Assembly: GCA_038496445.1 (NCBI GenBank)
Contig: JALMLS010000316.1
Span: forward strand, 1 to 64,000
From: Trichosphaerium sp. ATCC 40318
Taxonomy: Eukaryota > Discosea > Flabellinia > Trichosidae
Direction: 5' to 3'
Length of the DNA stretch: 64,000 nt
Shown: positions 34,449 to 44,400 of the stretch, piece after piece
How positions within the stretch are numbered: the stretch's first letter is position 1
How the letters are laid out: each line of letters starts with the position of its first letter
Program-made: the position numbers and the translations under genes
The notes under the pieces: generated by a model
The model's database searches: none
What the model saw: only the letters and a program-made list of their open reading frames with translations
Told to the model about the DNA's origin: nothing

Positions 34449-35428
34449 TAGATGACGAACACTGTCTAAACAAACAACTTAACTGCACGCGTTTAAGTTC
34501 AAGAATGTGCTAGAACTGGTGCAGTTCGGGGCTTCAAAACTTGTGTTTTATGAAATTAAAAGGTTGTTGTCTAGTCAACAGTGTCAGTAAGGCGAAAATG
34601 TCTTCTGTAACTTTAAGAATTTCATCATGTGCACGCAACAAAATTAGCAGTGCATCACACGCTCCACGTTGACGCTACTCCAATAAAATAAGACCGCAAT
34701 ACTGATGTTGTGTCCACCAAGCAATGTTCTGGTCAGTGTAGGTGCGTCTGCACTGTAGCGAGCCTCTACTTTCGGCCCAAAAATCTACTTGTACGTTTCG
34801 CATTGATTTGTGTTTATCAAACCTATGAACCAAAAAAGTCGTTCCTACCAAAGACAGATTTTTCAGCGCTTTTTACAACCAATTTGGTTTTTCTTACCAT
34901 CCCATGAAATCGCATTATTAGATAGTTTTTATGAACTCTACGAACAAGCAGCAGCCTTGATATACGTAGGCATCACATGTATACCACGTGGTGGGCACAT
35001 TCTCAGTTATACAGGGTCTTCGAGAAAGCTACAAGTTGATTTGACTTTGTTGTCGCGATGGCAATTAAGGTTCGGTTCAGGCAGAGCAACGCAATGTCAC
35101 ATATGACATACAAACCGCATTGCCAAAACCGTGTTCCATTTGTCTGCATTGACAATTAAACAAACATACAGCCAGCTTTGAGATCTTGCTTCTGTAATAA
35201 TTTCTGAAGTACTTCTGAATTGAGATTGCTGTGGCATTACCAAAGAACAAGAAACGCATAATTTTCGCAGAAGTAGTATTGTATACACAACACTGCTTCT
35301 TTCTTACGTCATTTCAATATGGGCCGTTCAAACCAAGTTCTGTGAAACAATACCGATTCGTTCCCTTTGTAATTATTTGTTAGTTTTCTGTCCATCCATT
35401 CGAACGATAACTACGTACAAAAGGCAAT
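34449..35428. other. Gap of about 1 kb with a possible small plus-strand gene
   Basis: This lies between the divergent starts of the PB1 kinase (34448, minus) and the next plus gene (35429). Exon-like pieces on the plus strand are MSSVTLRISSCARNKISSAS (from 34598, a plausible mitochondrial presequence), SLYFRPKNLL and RFLQPIWFFLPSHEIALLDS with FYELYEQAAALI (34865-34960). They could form a small mitochondrial protein, but phases cannot be fixed. A minus-strand frame at 35111-35260 (MPQQSQFRSTSEIITEARSQ) is an alternative. Confidence 0.4.
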
Positions 35429-36831
35429 ATGGGTAGTAGTTTATCTAGAACGTCACCAAGTGAACAGGTGCCCAAACGCCGACGAGAAGTGTCAGCCAAT
35501 CATACAAAAAAACAACGTCGACCATCAGAAAACCGGTCTAGACGCGTTGTAAACAATCGTAGAAGGCACAAAAAATATAACGGACCAAACAAAAGCCTAA
35601 ACGATTACGACCCTTACAACGCACGCTATATTAAGTCCAGAGACCTTGGAAACGGCGTCAAATCAGTTTTCGTTGTAAGCCCAGATGGTAGGAACTGCAG
35701 CTTTTATCTACAATCGCCTGTGGCGCCTCGCGTATACCCTCAAGGATACGTATATTCACCAACAGTACGACGAACCAGCTCTTTGACTTTTACTGTAAAC
35801 TGCAAAGAAGTTGGTCAGTCTGACAAACTTTTAGGTACAGCCAATACAATATATTGCTATGGCTCCACATCCACGACAAGGGTGGCTTCCTCATTCACCT
35901 CAAATGTACCACTATCAACCACAAGCGCCTGGTTACTATCCTTACCAGTACCAGCAATTTTACCAACCACAACACCAACAATCATCTTCGTCAACGTCGA
36001 CGCTGAGGACTCAAAATGTACGAATCCGTTTAACTAATGAAAGCGCTACTAGCGCTTTGAGATATTGTGTTACCTACATGGATACTTATGGCTACTGTAG
36101 ATTGAGTTAGACGGTGTAAGTATTGATAATATTTCAATACAAGTTCAACAAAGAAGCAGCGCTGCTGCTCTTGAAAGAGCCCTGAAACCAATACCTGGAG
36201 GAAATTTACTATCCACCAATGTTCTAGAGCCAGAAAATCTTGATCTTGTAACCATTTGCAAACAGAATATGGAGGTAACAAACGAACTAAACTAAAAATA
36301 GAAATAATCTTATTTTTTGTAAAAGGAACTTGACAGACAAGTTGCTATATCACTTTTGGAAGAAGATGAGTATTGTAGATACCCAGATAACACTCCAGGT
36401 AAGTATCTTGGTTTTTTTTATTGAATAAAGACACTCACGTGATCACTAGGATGGATTATTGCTCAAAACGACTTCCAACTTGCGATGCAACTAGAGCTTG
36501 GTGAGGATGACAATATGTCTGAAGAAGATATTTACAACGAAATTGAGGAGAAGGTTTTCAAATTGTCAATGGAAACACTACAACAAGATGAAGAAAATCG
36601 TAGTGCCAAAGAGTTTATGAAATCCTGCCAAGACTTCATGAATCAGAAACAAGTAGAAAAAGAGGAGGAACTAGAAGGTAAGAGTTTTGTGAAAAAAAAA
36701 TTGAAGTTTTGTGTCATTATTCTGATTTATTGCTAGAATATGATGAAGGCGAGTACATATGTTTTTATAGTGATAGTGACAGTGACAGTGATAGTGACAA
36801 TGACAGTGATAGTGACGACTACTACTATTGA
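35429..36831 (+). CDS. Putatively myristoylated low-complexity protein with an Asp-Ser tail
   Basis: ATG at 35429 gives MGSSLSRTSPSEQVPKRRRE, a classic N-myristoylation start followed by a very basic region. The next exon (from 35839, after GTAAAC...TTTTAG) is rich in Pro, Gln and Tyr (MYHYQPQAPGYYPYQYQQFY). It joins in phase at 36101 to IELDGVSIDNISIQVQQRSS, an acidic helical part (LLEEDEYCRYPDNTPGWIIA, QLAMQLELGEDDNMSEEDIY) and a last exon coding YSDSDSDSDSDNDSDSDDYYY, stop at 36829-36831. No family is recognised. The layout suggests a membrane-tethered adaptor or scaffold that may sample condensates. Confidence 0.65.
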
Positions 36832-37058
36832 ATTTAACCACGCCAACCCAAATGTAAAAAAAAAACGTGTTTTGAAAAAAACAAAAAATTACTTATTTCT
36901 CGGTTTTTTGCTAAGCTACCGGCTCGTAGTTAACTTCTAAACTTAATCTGATTATTGCTCACTTATGGTTTGTATCAATAAGACTTGTTTTGAAGAATGA
37001 GCAAAGATTTTTTTTTGGCGCGTTTTTTTTGAAAATTGCCATCTTTTCACTTTAAACA

Positions 37059-37652
37059 ATGAGCACAGAGCCTCTATCGAAACAACGAGCAAATAGGGAG
37101 GCATCAGAAATTGTGCGAGCGTATAAGCTCGATCCTTTCCCACAGGCACGTACGAAAGCGAAAAACTGCACTGGAAGCCTACTTGCTCTGCGACTGGTAT
37201 CTAGGTTGCGTTAAGGACCGAGTTAGAAGAAAAGTGTTAATGTTTTGATTCTACTGGCGCGAAGGAGCTATGCTCTGCGACTGGGATCTAGGTTGCGTTA
37301 AGGACCACTCTTTCGTGCCAATAGGAGTCGCAATCTTTTGTTTTGGGAGTATATAATGTATACTTTGCTAATTCGTGCCTAGGAAAGCTATGATGCAGCT
37401 CTAAAAGATCTAGCAGAGCGTCTAGTACAATCAAAACAGAAAACAACGTCATTAGTTGGCATAAAACGAAAGTACGATCGTTTAAAGCAAGCATTCGATG
37501 AATCACAAGTACAAGTTAAGAAACTGAGGGCCGCGCTAACGTTGGTACACGACACAGCAAAACCGTTTGTAAAGCCACAAGTCCCTTCTGACGATGATGC
37601 TGATGATGTAGTTTTAATTGCATCACCACCGCCTGTACGCCAAGACGAATAG
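37059..37652 (+). CDS. Small coiled-coil protein
   Basis: ATG at 37059 gives MSTEPLSKQRANREASEIVR. The second exon (37383-37652) encodes ESYDAALKDLAERLVQSKQK and KYDRLKQAFDESQVQVKKLR, a strong coiled-coil, then an acidic end (SDDDADDVVLIASPP) closing VRQDE. The donor of the single intron is uncertain. A GC donor after PFPQ and a GT donor further on (after LLALRL) both keep phase, and the second lies inside a 36-base direct repeat that recurs in the intron. No family is recognised. Confidence 0.6.
37184..37306 (+). repeat. Pair of 36-base direct repeats
   Basis: The sequence from TGCTCTGCGACTGG to TTAAGGACC occurs at 37184-37219 and again at 37271-37306 with one difference (ggTatc against ggGatc). 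The copies lie 87 bases apart. The first spans the end of a possible exon and a candidate GT donor; the second has lost that GT. Confidence 0.9.
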
Positions 37653-37827
37653 AACACTCACTAAGCGTGTAACAAACGTAGTTTTGGAGTTGTATTTTAG
37701 ACGCCACTTGTAAAAAAAAAAACCAATAAATGTACAAAGACCCAACATAATATAGCTACAATTTTCTTAATTATGTTATACCTCTAATCTATCATTACGT
37801 GTGTATAAGCGACGTGCATAGAAGCTA

Positions 37828-38189
37828 TGATGGGCGATCTCATTGGTAATTTGAGTGGAAGAGCTGAATTTGTTTGCGCATTACGCACTCGTTCTTGTTC
37901 TTCTTATTTTCTTACTTGAAGATCTTACTCAACGACGAGATTATTGCTGTTGATCAAATCCTACAAAGGGATACTACTCACAGATTAGTGTATACGGCAC
38001 CTCAAGGTGCCAACTGATTGACAATCACTTCAAATATTGTAGAATGTTTTGCACCTCATCATCTATTTAATAGATTTTTATCCCGTTAAAATTATTGTAG
38101 AATGTTTTATCCCTAGCTCAATTACACCTTTATCAGAATCTGGCAAATACAAGAGACTTGTACAATCCAAAGACCAATCATTTGTAGGT
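37828..38189 (+). CDS. Possible small gene of unknown function
   Basis: Three candidate exons give MMGDLIGNLSGRAEF (from 37828), ILLNDEIIAVDQILQRDTTH with RLVYTAPQ (about 37922-38009), and AQLHLYQNLANTRDLYNPKT (about 38120-38187), ending NHL and TAG. The joins are in phase with GT/AG sites, but the donors are weak (GTTTGC, GTGCCA). The product would be about 70 aa. It is listed because the composition is protein-like; no family is recognised. Confidence 0.35.
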
Positions 38190-39461
38190 GTATTCTAATC
38201 TTCAGGTTAACTTGGTATTGCATATTCCGTGTACATCATTGTAAAAATAACTACTTTTCACCTACCAAAAGCACAAACTTGTAAATCAACAAGAGATTAC
38301 ACTAGTATGCAGTAGCCGTTTTATCACAATATAACGTTAGCCAAATTAAGCAGTAGTTTGTGCGTGTCACGAGGTTTATCTAGAGTGACCCAGTTAACCA
38401 TGTTCTACAATACTTGTTTTAATATTCAAATGTTCTTTGTACTTGAGAGACTACCTACAATTTATTTCCTTTATATATGGGCATGTAGGTGAACCCATCT
38501 GTGCCAGGCTGGAATAACTATTATTTTACTAACCACAAAGTTGTCTATTCGTTAGCTGCTTTGTTTTTCCTTCGCTAGCGCTTTGTGATAAATTTGTTTG
38601 TTGTACAACAAGAGCATTGCACTCTCAATTTAATGACACGTGAACTTACATAACATCCATATTTCGCAATACTTGGACAGAAAGTTTTCACGAAAGCAAG
38701 TTGTTCTTTCACAAAAATCCAAACGTTTGAGTTTGTTGATAGTTTAGCAAGTTTATTTTTACCCAAAAATGATTTACCCAAAGCCCAACAAGTGACTTGT
38801 TCTCTAGTTGGAAACGAAATCCATAAACCCACTTGTCACCCAATATTTTTGAAGCAAGAGAACTACTTTATCACGTGTTGTCGGGTCAATTTTTTGTATT
38901 TTTATCTCAAATATTGTCGAGATTTCCACAATTCAGAACTTGTACAATATGCAGTTTTGTTCACTGTCACGACCCAACACCCATGTGCACCTTACCCAAA
39001 TAGTTAATTTTCGGTTTTCGTTTCCAAACTGCTATTTTACATGTTAGACATCAATTTAGAACTGTGTACACATTACCCAGTTGGATACCCGAATCCTGCA
39101 TTTTTTTTCACAAAAAACTCGAACCATACCCAATAAGTGCTCAACGTTTTCAGCGGCCAAAAGATAAGAAATACATTTCTTGATGTATTGCATACATGTT
39201 TCCATTTCACAACCCAACAAAATGGTTGGAAAACAAAGACAAGTATTCACATATCTCCTTCGTCTTATTCAAACTAAAGCTCCTTAGCCTGTACATTTAT
39301 AGGTTAATGTGTAAAGTTATTTTTAGCTAAATACCAACCCTCACTACGTGGCAAGATGAGAAACAAGTTACGCACAAGGACAAATTTTTGTTGTGATAGT
39401 GTTTTTTTTATTTGTTTTTTTTTCTTTTGTGTACATGTAAGACTGCCAAGTCTCACGTTAT
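38190..39461. other. Poorly resolved region with exon-like minus-strand pieces
   Basis: Two minus-strand open pieces look coding. One is 39056-39250 (METCMQYIKKCISYLLAAEN then VEHLLGMVRVFCEK), which resembles a helical BACK-type segment. The other is 38575-38832 (FPTREQVTCWALGKSFLGKN, VWIFVKEQLAFVKTFCPSIA), ending at a stop at 38575. Together they could be a gene running 39250 to 38575, but no start exon is found and the joining splice sites are not clear. The rest is AT-rich without exons. Confidence 0.35.
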
Positions 39462-40457
39462 TTAAAATTGAGGTGCATGCGCAATAGCGTTAAAATTTTG
39501 CACAAAAGCACCAGCATTGTACATACAATGAGATTGGAGGTTACCTGTCTTGCTCCAGGTCTTATATTCACCAACAATCTTACCATCTTGATAATTACAT
39601 TGCATAATAATCTGACCATTCTCGTTCCAGATACGAAACTCACCGCTCTCTTTTCCGTTTTTATGTGCACCAACAAGCCTAGGTTGACCACCCAAATACC
39701 ATTCTCTCCTCTCACCATTAAGTTCATTGTTTTTATAAATATAATGTTGAGCTAGACGACCATTTGTATGCCATAATTTGAAGTCACCGGTTTTGTTTCC
39801 ATTCTCGAAATGACAAACTTTTGCCAACTGACCGTTACCTCCAGGACCAAAATATTGCTTGAAATCACCGTGTTTAAGACCAAATAGATAATTACACTCC
39901 TTATAGAGAGTGCCATCTTGGAACCAAGCCTTAAACGATCCACTACGTTGACCTTTTCGGTAAAAGCAATGTCTCGCTAATTGACCATTACAGTGCCATT
40001 GCTTATACTCGCCATGGAATACACCGTTTCTTTGGCTACTTTCAATAGATAATTGTCCGTTTAGTAACCATGTTTTTACTTGTCCTTGTAGCTTTCCGCG
40101 CTTGTTAAAGTGACAATGACGCATTACTTGGCCGGATTTGTCGTATAGTTTGAATTCTCCGTATCTCTTTCCTTGACGGTATAATCCTTCTTGTACTACG
40201 ACTTTTACGCCTTTTTCGTTACGCCAGTACTTCCTAAACTCGCCGTGCTTGCGACCATTCTTGATTTCTTGAGTGATAGTTGTACGCCCGTTTTGAAGCT
40301 TCCATAGACCATGACGACGCATTTTCTCGTTATATCTAGAGTTTGTAGCGGCGTATTTAGAAAGTACAGGCCATTTAACGAATACTTCATAATCGAGGTT
40401 GTAAATGATTGATTGTAGTTCCAGAGGCAGTGAAAGGAGTTTAACTAAACGATTCAT
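39462..40457 (-). CDS. MORN/YwqK-type repeat protein with F-box-like N-terminus, intronless
   Basis: A single uninterrupted frame of 331 codons from ATG 40457 (MNRLVKLLSLPLELQSIIYN). The N-terminal 50 residues (LPLELQSIIYNLDYEVFVKW, SKYAATNSRYNE) look like an F-box-type helix bundle. About ten repeats of roughly 23 residues with G-x-F/Y-K-x-W-x-x-N-G-Q-L follow, for example HGEYKQWHCNGQLARHCFYR and GDFKLWHTNGRLAQHYIYKN. Such proteins are frequent in giant viruses, especially Marseilleviridae, and in some bacteria. Their function is unknown, probably binding. The lack of introns contrasts with almost every neighbour. A homologous gene lies at 59800-60765. Confidence 0.88.
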   Translation of the reverse strand: MNRLVKLLSLPLELQSIIYNLDYEVFVKWPVLSKYAATNSRYNEKMRRHGLWKLQNGRTTITQEIKNGRKHGEFRKYWRNEKGVKVVVQEGLYRQGKRYGEFKLYDKSGQVMRHCHFNKRGKLQGQVKTWLLNGQLSIESSQRNGVFHGEYKQWHCNGQLARHCFYRKGQRSGSFKAWFQDGTLYKECNYLFGLKHGDFKQYFGPGGNGQLAKVCHFENGNKTGDFKLWHTNGRLAQHYIYKNNELNGERREWYLGGQPRLVGAHKNGKESGEFRIWNENGQIIMQCNYQDGKIVGEYKTWSKTGNLQSHCMYNAGAFVQNFNAIAHAPQF

Positions 40458-40779
40458 CAAAAACAGAGAATATAGAGCGGTACAAAGGCATTTTAAGTTG
40501 AAATGGTAAAGTCCTTTTCTTTTTGTAAAGTAAACTTACGTTCGCTCAATGGATACCCACGATATTGTGTAGTGCTTGGAGTGATGTTTTCTACGCATTT
40601 TCGCTTCTCTACAAAAAGGGTTAGTGAACCAATTTTAACGAAAAAAAGGTATTCGGAGATGATCAAAAAGTCAAAAAAAGGTAGTATTTGTAAAATGAAT
40701 GAAAGTGCCGACGATTGTGTTGTGTACGGTTGAAGTCTTTGATTAAAAATTCACGAATTTTTTTTTGAATCCTAGTTTT
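40458..40779. other. Intergenic, no gene seen
   Basis: About 320 bases between the MORN-repeat gene start and the next minus-strand gene end. The plus-strand open frame at 40503-40733 has no supporting splice or domain evidence. Confidence 0.45.
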
Positions 40780-41276
40780 TTACGCTAAACAGCATTGAAG
40801 TGCTGAAATAATGTTTAGGAGTGCTAGACGAGTATAGTCGTATGCAACTTGCAACTTTTTGTAAGCCTTGAAATTTCCTTTTTTGCAGCGAACTGAACGG
40901 ATGAGTGCCGGAACAGAATAGAGTTGCAGAAAAGGTAGGAACTCGATGCAAAAATAGTTGTTCATGTGAAAAACGTTTGAACTACAAAAAATCCAAAACA
41001 CTGAAGATTTATTGAATCTACAGCGCCCAGATACATCAATTAGATGATGGAAGAAACGCAGGTGATCAACTTGAGCGTTTGAGGGATTATCATCAAAAAC
41101 TCCCGCAATTAACGGGTAAAAGCCCCATATGGATTGTAATGATGTTGGTATTCTATTTTCTTCGGTTTTGCATTTAAAAAGCGCCGGCACAGTTTTTTCT
41201 ATTTTTTTTTTTGTGTTTCTCCTTTTAAATGCGCAAAATTCTTATTCAATAGGATAATGTGCGTACCATTAGACAT
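40780..41276 (-). CDS. Small unidentified protein
   Basis: A tiny first exon (41267-41276, ATGTCTAATG, donor GTACGC) joins in phase to an exon giving MSNEKTVPALFKCKTEENRI, PTSLQSIWGFYPLIAGVFDD and NAQVDHLRFFHHLID. Two continuations are open. Reading through ends at 40780 (LLNIISALQCCLA). Removing a candidate intron (GTATCTG to TTTGTAG, about 40985-41037) gives FKRFSHEQLFLHRVPTFSAT and ends a few bases earlier. The product has about 120-140 residues and no recognised family. Confidence 0.5.
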
Positions 41277-41288
41277 TTTTTAGGAATC

Positions 41289-41422
41289 TTTGGTGACGTT
41301 GCTACACTCAGAAAAGGAACCGGGTTTGACCCAATTTTCGGTTTTTACAACCAAATCCCGTTACACATGAACTATTTGAACCGAGATTACTACAAAGGAA
41401 CTATCATTTCTAGCCGCGAATA
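41289..41422 (+). CDS. 3' exon of a possible small plus-strand gene
   Basis: After a good acceptor (acattttttag) the frame reads IFGDVATLRKGTGFDPIFGF then YNQIPLHMNYLNRDYYKGTI and ISSRE before a stop at about 41420. It is strongly protein-like and resembles small mitochondrial subunits in style. The first exon would overlap the head of the minus-strand gene at 41276 and could not be placed. Confidence 0.4.
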
Positions 41423-41490
41423 GAACACCCTTTACAAAAAGCTTTTTTTATCTCCTGAAGTTTTCTTTTTTTTACATTAGTTTCACGCGA

Positions 41491-44400
41491 TTAATCGTCA
41501 TCCCAACTATAAGGATCATCCGCCTACGTCAAAAACAAAGTTAATTGTGTACGTGTCAATGTGGTAAAAGTCAAAAAATTCCTTTTGACCATGATGGGTC
41601 CACAATAGCGTTTATAGCGTTTATAAACGCGTCTAGTGCGTTACACATTGACAGTTTCGGGTATATTGGCTTAATGGGCGGTTTGGAGGCCGAAACGGCT
41701 TTGTTACAACTTTTAGTCAATAACTAGCGTAGTAAAAGTGCACGTTGAGATAATTGCAACCCAGTAATGCACTTTTACACCAACGCGTTCAAAAACCCCG
41801 ACTCCTGTGTGCGACACAAAACAACGCTCACGCCATTGATTGGTGAATAAAAGTAGAACAAATCGATGTAGAATGCTTTAGTGAGTAATTGGGTAACGCG
41901 ATTGGCAACGCAAAAAGAAGTTCCGGGTTGTTTCGTGCAGATAACAAAAAAATTTCACAAAAAAAATTTCGAACATTTCAAAAAAAAAAAAAAAAAGAAA
42001 TGACGAATTACATTCTCTGTATGTTTTTTCGTACCAGATAATGATCATCTACATCACCTAGGATGTCTTGTAACTCGAAATCAACATCCATCATAGCATC
42101 GTCGTCATCTAAACCTGATACAGACTGGAAAAAAAAAAAGTTAGCGCTATATAACGTATAAATAACGTATAAAAAACTACAAGCGCGAAAACGTCATTAA
42201 ATATTCCTAGACCGTGATTGTGAAACAATATCGGTTTTCGGCCTCAATGGTAACCCCAAAAACGTGTGAACGATAATTTTTACGCGTTGTCGACCCGAAC
42301 ACCATCAAGCGAGCGTAATAAAAAAAGATCAAAAAAAAAAAACTGCAAAGCTTCAAAGTTTGTCCTTAATCCGTACATCATCGTCGTCTTCGTATGTTTG
42401 AGTAGTACAATCCCATAGGCGTAGAATACGTTGTAATCTGCCATATTGCTAACACGTGTTCGGTTAACTTGAAGTTTCTTTGTAAAAAGATCTGGCGTAC
42501 CTCAAGCAACATTGCTGACATGTTGTTTTCTAATACTACCAAGTCTAGTAAATCTCTACCTGGTTTGTATATCTGAGCAACAGGTTCAAATTGTCTTGTA
42601 TCTGAAACACTGATTCCAGATTCATTACCATCAGTAGAGCGAACTAAAACAAAAAGTTTGTGAATGACATTTTAGCTAAACAAAATTCACGAAAATATTT
42701 TCGTTCTAAAAATATCTACGTACTTGCAAATACAACGTCACTGCTTCTGTCAAATTTAAATCTAGCCTGGTCGAACTGTGGACCTATAAATATGTCATAT
42801 AAAAGAGATAAAACCATTTCAATGCGTACATGTTTTGATTAACTTGTATGTCCTTACATCCCATAGTTCACTATTAATTAAACACTCATTTCCGCTTGGA
42901 GTGAATGCATCTATTTATTACAAACTGTTACTTCCCACTGTGGGATATTTCAGAAAATATTTTACAACAAAGCAACAAAAAACCCTCAACAGGCAACAAA
43001 AGCATGAAAAAACCAACTTGGAAGGAAAAAAGAACATGTATGTTACGTGTTAACTTACCATGACCGTATTCCGTAAATCTATCAAAAGAGTGTATCAATG
43101 ACTTTGACCTTGGGATAATGTGTGAGCAATGTTTGATGGAAGAAATCGTAAGTCTTTTTTGTTTCTCAAACTTTTTTTTCCCGTGATCAACTGTGATAGC
43201 ATAGTGACTTTCTTGCTTTTTTTTGCCAAAAAAATGGTAACTTTAAATGTTCACAGATGTTTGCACTTACCGAATATCCCATAGCAGACCTTTAAAAAGT
43301 ATAGTACGATCATCAACACTGATTTGTGGAATTGCATCGTCGTGGTCGTCCAAACCATTTCGAGATGTCTGCCATACAACAGTACCACTTGATACATCAA
43401 CATAATTTATAGCTCCATGCTCAGTAAGACCAACAATACCCGAATTGTCGCGGGTTAACTTGGCTAAAGAAAAGTTAAAAAAAAATCACAAGCAGAACAC
43501 GTTTCGATATGAAGTCCTAACATTATCACAAAATCAACGTACCATAGGCAGCACTGAGGTCTATTATAGGTTCTGTCATATTATCAATAGTCCAAAGGCA
43601 AGTGTCATTTTGCAAACCACTAAAGAAGGAAAAATTAATATTTACAGTAAAAAATCTTAAAATAGGCTTCTTTGAATGAAATTCTCAGCGTGCGACAAAC
43701 TTCGTACCTGTACACTAAAAACCTTTTACCATCATTTGCAGCTTCAATACCGAGAACAGATTCATGTTTTGTCTCCCAAGTATGCTATACAAAGATCAAT
43801 AAAAGAAAACAAAGCATAGTTGTTTTGTCCAACAAAATCGTTTTTAAGTTCATACCTTTGCTTCACCACCATCAAGTCCATATAACATAATCTCTCCTGT
43901 AGGTGTACCTGCAATTAAATTATTTGCACCCAATACAGACATTGTGGAGTATCCATATTCCTGCTCCTCGTATAACAATGGAGTAGGCTGTAATTTATTC
44001 CATTTTAAAGATGCATCATGCTTTACACCACCAAACATGCCACCATGCTTCTTTCCTACTTGTGATGCAAAGAAACGTGATGCAAAATTTGTTGGTGCAC
44101 AATCAGCACGTATTGTTTTAATCTTCTCAGGACACTACAAAGAGTAAGACACTAAAGAAAAAAAAGAAAATTGTAATTAAAAAAATATCTTTGTACCTTA
44201 TGAGGCCGTAGTAATGATAATTCCGGAAGGGTTGCTATAGGGTGTCGACAGTGTCGGTGTTGATTGTGTAGGTATCTAAGAATGGTAAGAAATTAGAAGT
44301 TTTTGTCTGTTTTTTTAAAACGTACTCTGTGATTATCTTATTTAACATGGTACCCTGTAATCATAACTGTGAATATAGAAAACAAACAACATGAAATTCG

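Noticed and set aside
36777-36831. Microsatellite (agtgac/agtgat)n as a purely non-coding repeat
   Set aside because: It is in frame with the preceding exon and encodes the Asp-Ser tail ending at a stop, so it is treated as coding.
41545-41727. Plus-strand 60-codon frame inside the last DCAF1 intron as a gene
   Set aside because: No domain, splice support or conserved feature; possible chance frame.
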